Shown one piece after another: positions 11,058 to 18,898 of a stretch of 64,000 nucleotides of DNA; position 1 is the first letter of the stretch; every line of letters begins with the position of its first letter. The DNA comes from Flagellimonas marinaquae. GTDB taxonomy: Bacteria; Bacteroidota; Bacteroidia; Flavobacteriales; Flavobacteriaceae. The stretch is taken from the NCBI RefSeq assembly GCF_003992675.1, contig NZ_RZMZ01000014.1:10064-74063 (forward strand), given 5' to 3'. The notes below the pieces were generated by a model. It worked only from the letters and a program-made list of their open reading frames with translations, was not told the origin of the DNA and ran no database searches. The position numbers were made by a program, and so were the translations under genes.

Positions 11058-11107
11058 CCCACAAATATCCCACACATGTGAGATTTTCGACCCATAAAAA
11101 CCCCACA
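11058..11107 (-). promoter_or_regulatory. Phased CCCACA/CCCATA repeats upstream of the giant secreted protein
   Basis: On the plus strand, CCCACA starts at 11058, 11069 and 11102, and CCCATA at 11091. Every interval is a multiple of 11 bp (11, 22, 11), so the motifs fall on about the same face of the helix. Read toward the gene they are TGTGGG elements lying 61-110 bp before the ATG at 10997. A palindrome CACATGTG (11073-11080) overlaps the array. Inference: operator array for an activator or repressor, possibly the LuxR-type regulator encoded just upstream. Confidence 0.5.
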
Positions 11108-11277
11108 AAAGTGGTAGACGACATGTATTAATATTTATCTATCAAGACATTAGAAGCGAAGAGTAGAGCTGTAAAACCATAAAATGATGACACCTCTTTT
11201 TAAAATGGAAAACTTCAACTTTCCCATCCAATTTTAGGTTATTTTACTGTAGTGGCTAAAAAGAAAATACAATCACC

Positions 11278-13182
11278 CTACAATCTCAACAAGAATTGCT
11301 GCAAATTATCATCAGAGCTCAAATTGAGTTTTTTACGGATTAAAATTCGCGTATTCTCGACCGTTCCCAAACTTTTCCCTGTGAGCCGGGCAATATCTTT
11401 AGTGGTCATGTTTAGCCGGATAAAAGCGCATACCTTGAGCTCATTTGGCGTGAGATCCGGTGCCAGATCCAATATTTTTTGATTGAACGACTCATATACT
11501 CCCGTAAAACGCTGTTCAAATTCTTCCAAAAAATTATAATCCTTACCGGAATTCAATTTATAGGTTAGACCAGAGAATTGTTTTCTGAATTTTTCAGGCA
11601 ACTGATTGAGGATTACTTCCAAATCTCCCAATATATCGTCTTTGGTATTTTTTACAGTAAGATTATTTAATGACTCTGATAGCAATTCCCTGGACTTACC
11701 TTCCAATTCAAACTGCAATTGCAGCCTTTCCTTATGAAGCTTTTCCCGCTCCCGACTGCGCTGTCGATATTTAGCGAAAAACACCAGGGTCATCAGTAAT
11801 AAAACTGCAGTAAGCACAAAGGCTATGCGGTATTTCCTCTTTACCTCATTCTCCAGTTCCAGTTTGTATTGATCGGATAACCTTTGCGCCGTTTCTCGCT
11901 CTGTTGCCAATTCCCACTCCGATACGGCACTCCTGCTAATATCGCCCTGGTGTGCCTCCTTAAGTCTGATATACTCCCTAAAATTTCGGTCTGCACTTGC
12001 TATATCGCCCAAACCGTCGTAAATCTTATAACGCAATTCTAAAAAACCTATGCTTAAATAGGTAAGGTTAACGTCTTTCACCTGTGCATAAGTTTGTTCC
12101 AATTCCTGTAAGGCATCCTGAAACCGACCTTGAGAATAATAAACCTCGGCGCGATTAATCCGATTAATGATAAGCCCAATATCTATTCCGTAAACATTAC
12201 AGATAGAATCGGATTTCGCAATATTTTCAAGAGCATCCCTAAATTTTCCTTGCTTGCGTTTGAGATTCCCGTAATTGGCATAGGCCGGAGCCAAAATATC
12301 GACTCTTTTGGTTTTCAATCCAAATCCAATGGCCCGGTTAAATATCATCTCGGCCCTTTCTAAATTTCCCGATTTCGATTCGATAACACCCAACAAATTC
12401 ATGCTCCTTTCCGAAATACCATCGAGCCCAACGAGTTCGACAGCCTTATCGGCATGATATTTTGCCTTTTCATCGAAATCAAAATCATTATACATCGAGG
12501 CAATATTTAAATGCAAAACATATCGGTTGTAAAGATTCTCCTCCGGGGCATAATTTAAAGCCTTTTTGTAATTGACAACCGACTCGAATAACTTGCCTTC
12601 CAGATTAGCCCTTACCGCTTTTCCATTAAAATAGGTCATGATAACAAACGGCTCACTCTCCGAGTCCAGATGCGATTCCATTTCATCCAGGTAAATGGAC
12701 AACGAATCGATTGTTTGAAAGAAAACATATCGATTTACCAAAATGGCATTGGCCACATCCATTGAAGATTTATAGGCATTTTGCTCGGCATTACGCGTGA
12801 AGTGTGCCAAGGAAAAACCGGCATCATTCAAATCCAACACCAGCGTGCGACGATTTAGCCTGCGCAAAACATCAGGGTCCGGTAAATGATCTGCATCCTT
12901 AAGTTTATTGATTTTTTCCAGAAACCAGGATTCTAAGTCTCCAAGGTTTTCATAATCTCCTTCTATAACTCTTAGCAGATACCTCCATTTTGACTCCAAA
13001 TCGATTCCGGAAAACTCGCTGTCCGCAATTACGGGGTCAAATTTTGCTGACGGGGTAGGCTCCAAATTGTCTGCCGTATCGGAATTACAGGAGAACAAAA
13101 TGGAAAAGAATAAAAAAAAGATTAAAAATCCCCTTAACTGTTTATTATGAATAAAAAGTGGCATAGAAAAATAGTTACTCAA
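11278..13182 (-). CDS. Membrane-anchored TPR protein with C-terminal LuxR-type DNA-binding domain
   Basis: 634 residues. The N-terminus has a hydrophobic stretch ending in a lipobox-like LFSC (Cys32). It is followed by about 400 residues of helical TPR-like repeats (for example FESVVNYKKALNYAPEENLYNR and NRAEVYYSQGRFQDALQELE). One transmembrane helix lies near 453-471, then a charged coiled-coil linker (RQRSREREKLHKERLQLQFE) and a LuxR-family helix-turn-helix at about 573-634 (LTPNELKVCAFIRLNMTTKDIARLTGKSLGTVENTR region). Predicted topology: TPR sensor outside the cytoplasm, DNA-binding domain inside, so a one-component membrane regulator. This architecture is common in Flavobacteriia. The next gene in the same direction is the giant secreted protein, a plausible target. 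The start gives a complete signal sequence; a Met at residue 7 is an alternative. Confidence 0.85.
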   Translation of the reverse strand: MSNYFSMPLFIHNKQLRGFLIFFLFFSILFSCNSDTADNLEPTPSAKFDPVIADSEFSGIDLESKWRYLLRVIEGDYENLGDLESWFLEKINKLKDADHLPDPDVLRRLNRRTLVLDLNDAGFSLAHFTRNAEQNAYKSSMDVANAILVNRYVFFQTIDSLSIYLDEMESHLDSESEPFVIMTYFNGKAVRANLEGKLFESVVNYKKALNYAPEENLYNRYVLHLNIASMYNDFDFDEKAKYHADKAVELVGLDGISERSMNLLGVIESKSGNLERAEMIFNRAIGFGLKTKRVDILAPAYANYGNLKRKQGKFRDALENIAKSDSICNVYGIDIGLIINRINRAEVYYSQGRFQDALQELEQTYAQVKDVNLTYLSIGFLELRYKIYDGLGDIASADRNFREYIRLKEAHQGDISRSAVSEWELATERETAQRLSDQYKLELENEVKRKYRIAFVLTAVLLLMTLVFFAKYRQRSREREKLHKERLQLQFELEGKSRELLSESLNNLTVKNTKDDILGDLEVILNQLPEKFRKQFSGLTYKLNSGKDYNFLEEFEQRFTGVYESFNQKILDLAPDLTPNELKVCAFIRLNMTTKDIARLTGKSLGTVENTRILIRKKLNLSSDDNLQQFLLRL

Positions 13183-13429
13183 ATTAAACCTAAAATCCCA
13201 AACAAAAGTTTCAAAACATACATTGCTTACTCAAGGTATCAAAAATAAAAACTGAAAACACGGACCGCAAAAGACATTATTTACCTAATCAGTAAATTCT
13301 ACACGCTATTAATTCATGAAAGATTTGAAATTTGACATAAATAAACCTGTTGATAGAAAAAAGTCTTTTATCGTCAGATGAATTTGAACAAATTGAAAAC
13401 ACAGGAAAAAGTGTCCCACGCTCTCCGAA
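13183..13429. other. Intergenic, no gene recognised
   Basis: AT-rich stretch between the TPR/LuxR gene start and the decayed leucine-rich-repeat gene. Short frames exist on both strands, but none has a recognisable motif or start context. It probably holds the promoter of the TPR/LuxR gene and the dead 3' part of the pseudogene. Confidence 0.5.
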
Positions 13430-13893
13430 TAAAATTGAGCACCCTCGAATCAAAATCAAAAACTTGTCTTTGATATTACTACAACCGTATTTTGAATGGC
13501 TCCAATGTTTATGGATATTACCATCAAACTTGTTCAGGGTCAAATTCAAGACCTGTAGGATTGTGCCTCTCCTATCCTAGAAAATACTTTTCCTTTAATC
13601 CGGTTAAAAAGCAAGTTAGGTTCCTCCAAGTGCTTCAATTCAAATAGGGACTCGGGCCAATAGCCAATCAAATTGTTTACCGGTAGCACGAGTTTGGGCA
13701 CGTAGCACCCTTTCAGGGCTATACCACGCCACCCGGATAAAGGTGTTTTAAACCCCAAAGTGGTTATCCAAAGTTTCCCGATGGGGGCTTTGTGGAATTC
13801 CATCAAAAAAGGACGATCTTTCTCAACGACATGAGCTGTAGCAGCTCGCATGATAAGGAACAATATCATACTGGCAATAAAACAGTCAACCAT
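13430..13893 (-). pseudogene. Decayed leucine-rich-repeat surface protein
   Basis: From a Met at 13893 the minus strand reads a signal-peptide-like start (MVDCFIASMILFLIMRAATA). Next comes the N-cap typical of bacterial LRR proteins, with EKDR.FLMEF and GWRGIALKGCYV where intact relatives read roughly ERD.L..LY and .W.GV...G..V. LRR units with the NNL.G..PESL.EL pattern follow (LPVNNLIGYWPESLFELKHL, NLLFNRIKGKV). The frame stops at 13546. A shifted frame overlapping that point continues the same repeat (LQVLNLTLNKFDGNI, then NIKDKFL), so a frameshift has broken the gene. Several LRR consensus positions are also substituted, and no C-terminal sorting domain remains. Known family: secreted LRR proteins of Bacteroidota. 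The 3' boundary is approximate. Confidence 0.6.
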
Positions 13894-14673
13894 TTTAGTA
13901 ATTTTAGGTAAAATTATGTTCAGTATCCTTTGGTAATCTCCTTCATTCAACAAACGGGGGAATACCGGAATAAATGTGTATTTTCTTAGTGGTTCGTTTT
14001 CCAGGAACCTATTCTTTTCCTTGAGGGTATTGACCATTAAGCAACAAATGGCTGAATCTATATACTTTCTAATGTTTACAGGAGTGGAAACGCTTTCCAT
14101 TGGATTCTGCTATACTGGAAATAAATGAACATAGTAAAATAACTAACCATTTATTGACCTGTAACCTAGTACGCCTGCAAAACCAACGGACAACAAACCA
14201 AAATAGGATTGTGCTGCAACATCCAAACTGATAAGACACAGCATTGACCTCCTCCCAATATTAGGTACCGGTCATAACTAGAGAATCGGGGCTATTTTGA
14301 TTCATTTCGATGTACTCGTTGGGAGACATGTCCCCCATAGAACCCATACAAAAACTGGGCAATATCCTTCCATACTCCAAAAAGAATTTTATTTCCGATA
14401 AAGGTCATTTTTTGACGGAAGAAAAAGAAACCTGGAAGAAAATACTGTTATCCCTTAATCGATAGCAACCCATATTTGTAATTATAATGCGGAAGTTTCC
14501 ATAAAGTGTTCATCCCATTTCAAATACAGCTCCAAGCAGTCCAGGTCTCATATCCTTGTTAAATTTAAAAGGAGTAATCCATGTAGGTTTCAGATTAAAT
14601 ATTGTATTTTTCGTTATAGAGGTCAACAACGAAAAGACAATCGCTGCCTTACTAACCAATTTAATTAAACAGC
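13894..14673. other. Long intergenic stretch without a recognisable gene
   Basis: About 780 bp between the LRR pseudogene and the SulP gene. The frame upstream of the pseudogene Met stays open to 14100, but its sequence looks like read-through rather than protein. A short minus-strand stretch near 14290-14350 (SMGDMSPNEYIEMNQ) faintly resembles the end of an IS3-type integrase but is too short to call. The SulP promoter must lie near the right end; no clear TAnnTTTG box was identified. Confidence 0.5.
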
Positions 14674-16326
14674 ATGGGGAAATCATTTTTCAATTTAAAC
14701 TATCTCAAAAGGGATTTTACAGGTGGTCTTGTAGCAGGAGTCGTGGCTTTGCCGCTTGCTCTTGCGTTCGGGGTTCAATCGGGAATGGGAGCAACGGCCG
14801 GTCTTTATGGTGCCATAGCTGTTGGTATTTTTGCCGCTTTGTTTGGTGGAACAGAGACCCAAGCAAGCGGTCCCACTGGTCCCATGACGGTCGTGTCCGC
14901 AGCAGTGGTAGCTTTTGGTATTCAAACGAATGGCTCCCTGGATAATGCGATGAGTATTATTCTGCTGACCTTCCTTTTAGCGGGACTCTTTCAAGTGGTC
15001 TTTGGTTTTTTAAATATTGCAAGTTATGTGAAATACTTCCCCTACCCTGTAATATCAGGCTTTATGAGCGGTGTGGGCCTTATTATCGTGATTTTGCAAC
15101 TATTCCCATTGGTTGGGTTGGATTCGGCGAAATCCACTTGGGCCGTAATTCAAGATGTACCCCGCCTTTTTGAAGAAGCTAACCTGTCCGCTTTGTTATT
15201 GGGAGGCATAACCATTGTCATTTATTTTCTTTTCCCAAAAATAACAAAGGCCGTCCCAAGTGCTTTGGTAGCCCTAATCGGTGCCACGCTCATTGCCTAT
15301 TTTGCCAAAATGGATGTCCCATTGATAGGTGAGATTCCTTCGGGTCTTCCCTCGTTCCAACTTGGGGGTATCCTCAGTGTTGACCCAAGCATCTATCCCA
15401 AAATCATAGAATACGGTCTGGTATTGGCGGTGTTAGGAAGTATAGATTCCTTGTTAACGTCGGTTATTGCCGATAACATGACCAAAACCAAGCACAACAG
15501 CAATAGAGAGCTGATCGGACAGGGTATTGGCAATATGTTGGCAGCTGCAATCGGGGGAATACCCGGTGCCGGTGCCACCAAAGGAACCGTGGTGAACATC
15601 AATGCTGGTGGAAAAACAAGATTATCGGGAATCATACATGGGCTATTCCTGCTTACTGTTTTACTTGGACTTGGAAAGCTAGCGGCCCATATACCCCTTT
15701 CGGTGTTGGCAGGCTTGCTTATTCCCATCGGATTTAAAATTGTTGACTTCAAGGGCTTAAAACATCTATTAAAAGTTCCAAAGGCGGATGCCGTTGTTCT
15801 TTTCCTTGTATTGACGGTAACTACGTTCGGAAGTTTGATTCATGCCGTGGGCATCGGTATCGCGTTGGCTTGCCTATTGTTCATGAAAAAATCGGGCGAT
15901 ATTGGAGAAAAAGGCCTTCAAGTGGAACGATTGTCGGATTTGGAAGATGAAAAACCGTGGCAGGATGAAATGGAGATCTATGAAAAGTACAAGAACAAAA
16001 TTGTTATAAAACACCTGTACGGACCATTGTTTTTTGGTTTTACATCCTATTTGAAAGATCAAGTAAAAGCCCTGCCACACGATATCGAAGCCGTAATATT
16101 GAGAATGGATCGGGTACCTTATATTGACCAATCGGGATTATATGCCTTGGAGGAGATTATTTTTGACCTCCGTGCAAAAAACATCGAAGTCATCATTGTA
16201 GGGCTGAAAGAGCAACCCTGTGACATGCTCAAAGCGATTGATATTATTCCCGATTTGATACCCGAGGAAGATTTGTTTAAAAATATTGAAGGTAGTTTTT
16301 CCTATTTAAGGGAACAGTTCAAATAA
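14674..16326 (+). CDS. SulP family anion transporter with STAS domain
   Basis: 550 residues. The N-terminus RDFTGGLVAGVVALPLALAFG, followed by GLYGAI and TQASGPTGPMTVV, is the classic SulP/SLC26 transporter core; about ten or more hydrophobic helices follow to about residue 420. The C-terminal part from about 440 (KNKIVIKHLYGPLFFGFTSY, then VILRMDRVPYIDQSGLYAL) is a STAS domain. Function: inner-membrane uptake of sulfate, bicarbonate or a related anion; the substrate cannot be read from sequence. No carbonic anhydrase or sulfate-assimilation gene is adjacent, so context does not help. The downstream neighbour starts 171 bp later behind its own putative promoter, so this is probably a separate transcript. 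Confidence 0.92.
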   Translation: MGKSFFNLNYLKRDFTGGLVAGVVALPLALAFGVQSGMGATAGLYGAIAVGIFAALFGGTETQASGPTGPMTVVSAAVVAFGIQTNGSLDNAMSIILLTFLLAGLFQVVFGFLNIASYVKYFPYPVISGFMSGVGLIIVILQLFPLVGLDSAKSTWAVIQDVPRLFEEANLSALLLGGITIVIYFLFPKITKAVPSALVALIGATLIAYFAKMDVPLIGEIPSGLPSFQLGGILSVDPSIYPKIIEYGLVLAVLGSIDSLLTSVIADNMTKTKHNSNRELIGQGIGNMLAAAIGGIPGAGATKGTVVNINAGGKTRLSGIIHGLFLLTVLLGLGKLAAHIPLSVLAGLLIPIGFKIVDFKGLKHLLKVPKADAVVLFLVLTVTTFGSLIHAVGIGIALACLLFMKKSGDIGEKGLQVERLSDLEDEKPWQDEMEIYEKYKNKIVIKHLYGPLFFGFTSYLKDQVKALPHDIEAVILRMDRVPYIDQSGLYALEEIIFDLRAKNIEVIIVGLKEQPCDMLKAIDIIPDLIPEEDLFKNIEGSFSYLREQFK

Positions 16327-16447
16327 CAGGATGGAGTATTGATGGTTTTTTCAAGGAAAAGTTCCGAATAACTGATTAACGTATGGTTTATGGGAAGCAA
16401 CAACTCCATGTCGACATAAATCAGTTTTAAGAAACCACTCGACGCAT

Positions 16448-16473
16448 GTAACATTTTTTGATTTCTGCATCTA
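16448..16473 (+). promoter_or_regulatory. ECF-sigma-like promoter of the hydrolase/sigma operon
   Basis: GTAAC (16448-16452), 15-bp spacer, CATCTA (16468-16473), with the coding start 25 bp after the -10-like element. GTAAC around -35 and CGTC-like -10 boxes are typical of ECF sigma promoters. Since the operon encodes an ECF sigma factor, autoregulation is the natural reading. The same pattern recurs at 59463-59489. Confidence 0.5.
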
Positions 16474-16497
16474 AAGCCAAAATTAAATACAGAAATC

Positions 16498-17343
16498 ATG
16501 AAAAAAATCTATTTTCTCTTCGCAATGTTACTTTCTCTTGCTGTTCAGGCTCAGCAAAACGACCAACCCATTCACGTAAAGGTTAGCGGCAGTGGAGCTC
16601 CTATTCTGCTCATTCCAGGTTTTACCGTTCCAGGCGAAAGTTGGGATGCCACCGTAAGTCAATTGGAGAAAAACTACGAGTGTCATGTGCTTACCCTAGC
16701 TGGTTTTGGAGGAAAGCATCCTATCGACTTCCCCTGGCTACCAAAAATCAACACATCCATTGAAAACTATATCCAAGAGAACCGACTCAACAATCTGACC
16801 GTGATTGGACATAGTTTGGGCGGGACCATTGCAACTTGGCTTGCCAGTAGGGAGAACAACAGCATATCCAAACTAATATTGGTAGACGCATTACCGGCAG
16901 CCGGTGCCCTGATGATTCCAAACTTTGACCCTGAAAATCTAGCCTATGAAAGTCCATATAATGACCAACTCTTATCTATGAACGAAGTTGAGTTTGAGAA
17001 AATGGCCCAAGGTATGGCCCAAGGCATGAGCGTACATCCAGAAACCCAAGAAAGGATAAAAGATTGGATACTATTGGCCGATAGGGAAACCTATGTGTAC
17101 GGCTACACCGATTATTTGAAGCTGGACATGAGGGAGGCCCTGAAAAATATTTCGGTTCCAGTGACCATTATCGCGGCCGATAAACCTTACGGAAAAGAAA
17201 TGGCTGCGCAAACCTATAAAAATCAATACGCTAACTTAGCCCAATACGATTTGATGATGGCCGATAATGCTGCGCACTTTGTCATGTTCGACCAGCCAGA
17301 GTGGTTCATGCAACAAATCTTAAATATACTAGCATCCAACTAA
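16498..17343 (+). CDS. Secreted alpha/beta hydrolase
   Basis: 281 residues. It starts with a signal peptide (MKKIYFLFAMLLSLAVQAQ), so the enzyme acts outside the cytoplasm. The alpha/beta-hydrolase fold is clear: oxyanion region ILLIPGFTVPGESW, nucleophile elbow GHSLGG with Ser106, and catalytic His in NAAHFVMFDQP (His260). The acid is probably in the VTIIAADKPYG segment. The substrate is unknown. It is the first gene of an operon with an ECF sigma factor, whose start codon directly follows this stop codon. Having a periplasmic hydrolase first in a sigma operon suggests a role in signal generation or envelope stress response, but that is inference. Confidence 0.88.
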   Translation: MKKIYFLFAMLLSLAVQAQQNDQPIHVKVSGSGAPILLIPGFTVPGESWDATVSQLEKNYECHVLTLAGFGGKHPIDFPWLPKINTSIENYIQENRLNNLTVIGHSLGGTIATWLASRENNSISKLILVDALPAAGALMIPNFDPENLAYESPYNDQLLSMNEVEFEKMAQGMAQGMSVHPETQERIKDWILLADRETYVYGYTDYLKLDMREALKNISVPVTIIAADKPYGKEMAAQTYKNQYANLAQYDLMMADNAAHFVMFDQPEWFMQQILNILASN

Positions 17344-17838
17344 ATGGACATCACAAATCAATTTTCCCAAGTATATGAGGTGCATGCCCCTAAAGTGTAT
17401 AGGCTATGCCTAGGGTATGCGTCGGGGGATGAAGATTTGGCCAAGGAGTGGCAACAACAAACCTTCATCAAGGTTTGGAACCATAGAAATGCCTTTAAGG
17501 GTGAATCATCGTTGAGTACTTGGATTTATAGAATTGCAGTAAATACCTGTTTGGGCGATTTAAGAAAGCCCAAGAAACATGTTCCTATCAACGAAGCCAT
17601 TCTGGAAAAGGACGAAATTGATGGAAATAAGGAACAACAGGATACCCAAATCAAAAAAATGTACCAATGTATTCAGAAACTTACTCCAAACAACAAAGCA
17701 ATCATCCTTCTGGAATTGGAAGACGTTCCTCAGGCCGAAATTGCAGAAATGCAGGGAATTGCCCATGGTGCCTTGAGAACCCGACTGAGCAGAATTAGAA
17801 ATTCACTTTTAAAATGTATGACCAATGAAAAACGATAA
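17344..17838 (+). CDS. ECF-type RNA polymerase sigma factor
   Basis: 164 residues. Region 2 is recognisable in HAPKVYRLCLGYASGDEDLAKEWQQQTFIKVW and the STWIYRIAVNTCL segment. Region 4 is in LELEDVPQAEIAEMQGIAHGALRTRLSRIRN. The gene starts immediately after the hydrolase stop codon and overlaps the following membrane-protein gene by 14 bp, so the three are almost certainly cotranscribed and translationally coupled. It directs RNA polymerase to an alternative promoter set. The GTAAC-N15-CATCTA site upstream of the operon is the best candidate for its own promoter. Confidence 0.93.
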   Translation: MDITNQFSQVYEVHAPKVYRLCLGYASGDEDLAKEWQQQTFIKVWNHRNAFKGESSLSTWIYRIAVNTCLGDLRKPKKHVPINEAILEKDEIDGNKEQQDTQIKKMYQCIQKLTPNNKAIILLELEDVPQAEIAEMQGIAHGALRTRLSRIRNSLLKCMTNEKR

Positions 17839-18376
17839 TTTATCCCAAATATGGAAAAGTCAGCCTAGCGACTTATCCCTCGATGGGCCCGACAATATCA
17901 TCAAAAAGGCCAAAAAACAACGAAATGGACAATTGATCACCATCGCCGTGCTATCGGTGACCCTATTAATTTTGATAAGCTTTACTATCAAATACGCCAA
18001 CAGTAACTGGAATAATTTTACACTGGGCCTTCTATTTATGATTTCCAGTCTCGCTTTTAGGGTCATCATTGAATTTATCAGTATGTATCGCAAAGAAAGC
18101 CAGCTCATCATGCTGGATAACGTAGCCTATCAAAAATATCTGAAAGCGTATTACCGAATGAGGTTGAGAACAAACTACATTATCACCCCACTATGTTTTG
18201 GAGTGTATATTTTCGGATTTACGATGCTCTTACCCTATTTCAAAAAGGAGTTTTCCGAGGGCTTTTATAAGTATATCCTGATTTCGGGAACAATATCGCT
18301 TGTTATCGTAGCAGCCATCATCATAAATAGTCTTGTGAAGGAACATCGGTTTTTAAATCATTTAAAAGGGAAATGA
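17825..18376 (+). CDS. Four-helix membrane protein, putative anti-sigma partner
   Basis: 183 residues. A polar N-terminal segment (about 1-35, KNDNLSQIWKSQPSDLSLDG) is followed by four hydrophobic helices near 36-56, 63-83, 118-140 and 148-168. No catalytic motif is visible. It overlaps the ECF sigma gene by 14 bp. The position and topology (cytoplasmic N-terminal tail plus membrane helices) fit an anti-sigma factor, but I see no zinc-binding or RskA-type motif, so the role is inferred from context only. It could instead be a membrane protein of unknown function that travels with this sigma group. Confidence 0.75.
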   Translation: MKNDNLSQIWKSQPSDLSLDGPDNIIKKAKKQRNGQLITIAVLSVTLLILISFTIKYANSNWNNFTLGLLFMISSLAFRVIIEFISMYRKESQLIMLDNVAYQKYLKAYYRMRLRTNYIITPLCFGVYIFGFTMLLPYFKKEFSEGFYKYILISGTISLVIVAAIIINSLVKEHRFLNHLKGK

Positions 18377-18898
18377 ACAGACCTTTGGTCTGAGGAAGGG
18401 TTCCTAATCCGTAATGGACCATTCAACCATAAGCCGATACATTAGAAAGAAAAGCAACGAACCGTAAAAATTGATTTGATACAAGTTGAAATCATTCGGC
18501 CTCGGCAAACACGCTTGATCGTAGATAGCTCAATATTCCCGATGATTGGACGGATAGCCATGAATGCAAATGATTTTGCCAAAAGGATGTGGCGCGGATT
18601 TGAGTGGTTTATTTATACTTCTTATGGTATATCCGTGCCACTTCCCACGTATCACTTCCCAAATAGATGAAAAATTGATGACCGCGATAGTTTTTTAGTT
18701 CATTCCACTATCAAAATGTAAGTCAGAAAGTCCTTTTTCAATTCAAAAATTCGCTCCTTTTCCAAACCCCACAACCTAGATGATACGGCTTTTTACCGAT
18801 TTATTATAAAATATGTTTATGGTTTATGTAATTTATTTAAATAATGATTTATGGTTTTTTACCTGCATATTTGCATCGTAAACGTAAACATAACCACA
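18377..18898. other. Intergenic region before icd
   Basis: About 520 bp. A short palindrome CAGACC-TTT-GGTCTG (18378-18392) follows the membrane-protein gene but has no T-run. A 64-codon plus-strand frame at 18476-18670 has no recognisable features. The last 100 bp are AT-rich and hold the putative icd promoter. Nothing else was recognised. Confidence 0.5.
18866..18873 (+). promoter_or_regulatory. Putative -7 box of icd
   Basis: CATATTTG matches the Bacteroidota -7 consensus TAnnTTTG at seven of eight positions when n is free. It lies 25 bp before the ATG at 18899. If used, transcription would begin downstream of the alternative upstream ATG at 18851, which supports the shorter protein. Confidence 0.4.

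Noticed and set aside
14260..14360. Possible IS3-type transposase remnant (minus strand, DMSPNEYIEMNQ)
   Set aside because: Only about 15 residues resemble an integrase C-terminus; no DDE motif, no inverted repeats and no target duplication were seen.
18378..18392. Palindrome CAGACC-TTT-GGTCTG after the membrane-protein gene as a terminator
   Set aside because: The stem is short and not followed by a T-run.
18476..18670. 64-codon plus-strand frame between the sigma operon and icd
   Set aside because: No recognisable motif, no conserved start context, and low-complexity AT-rich surroundings; not supportable as a gene.
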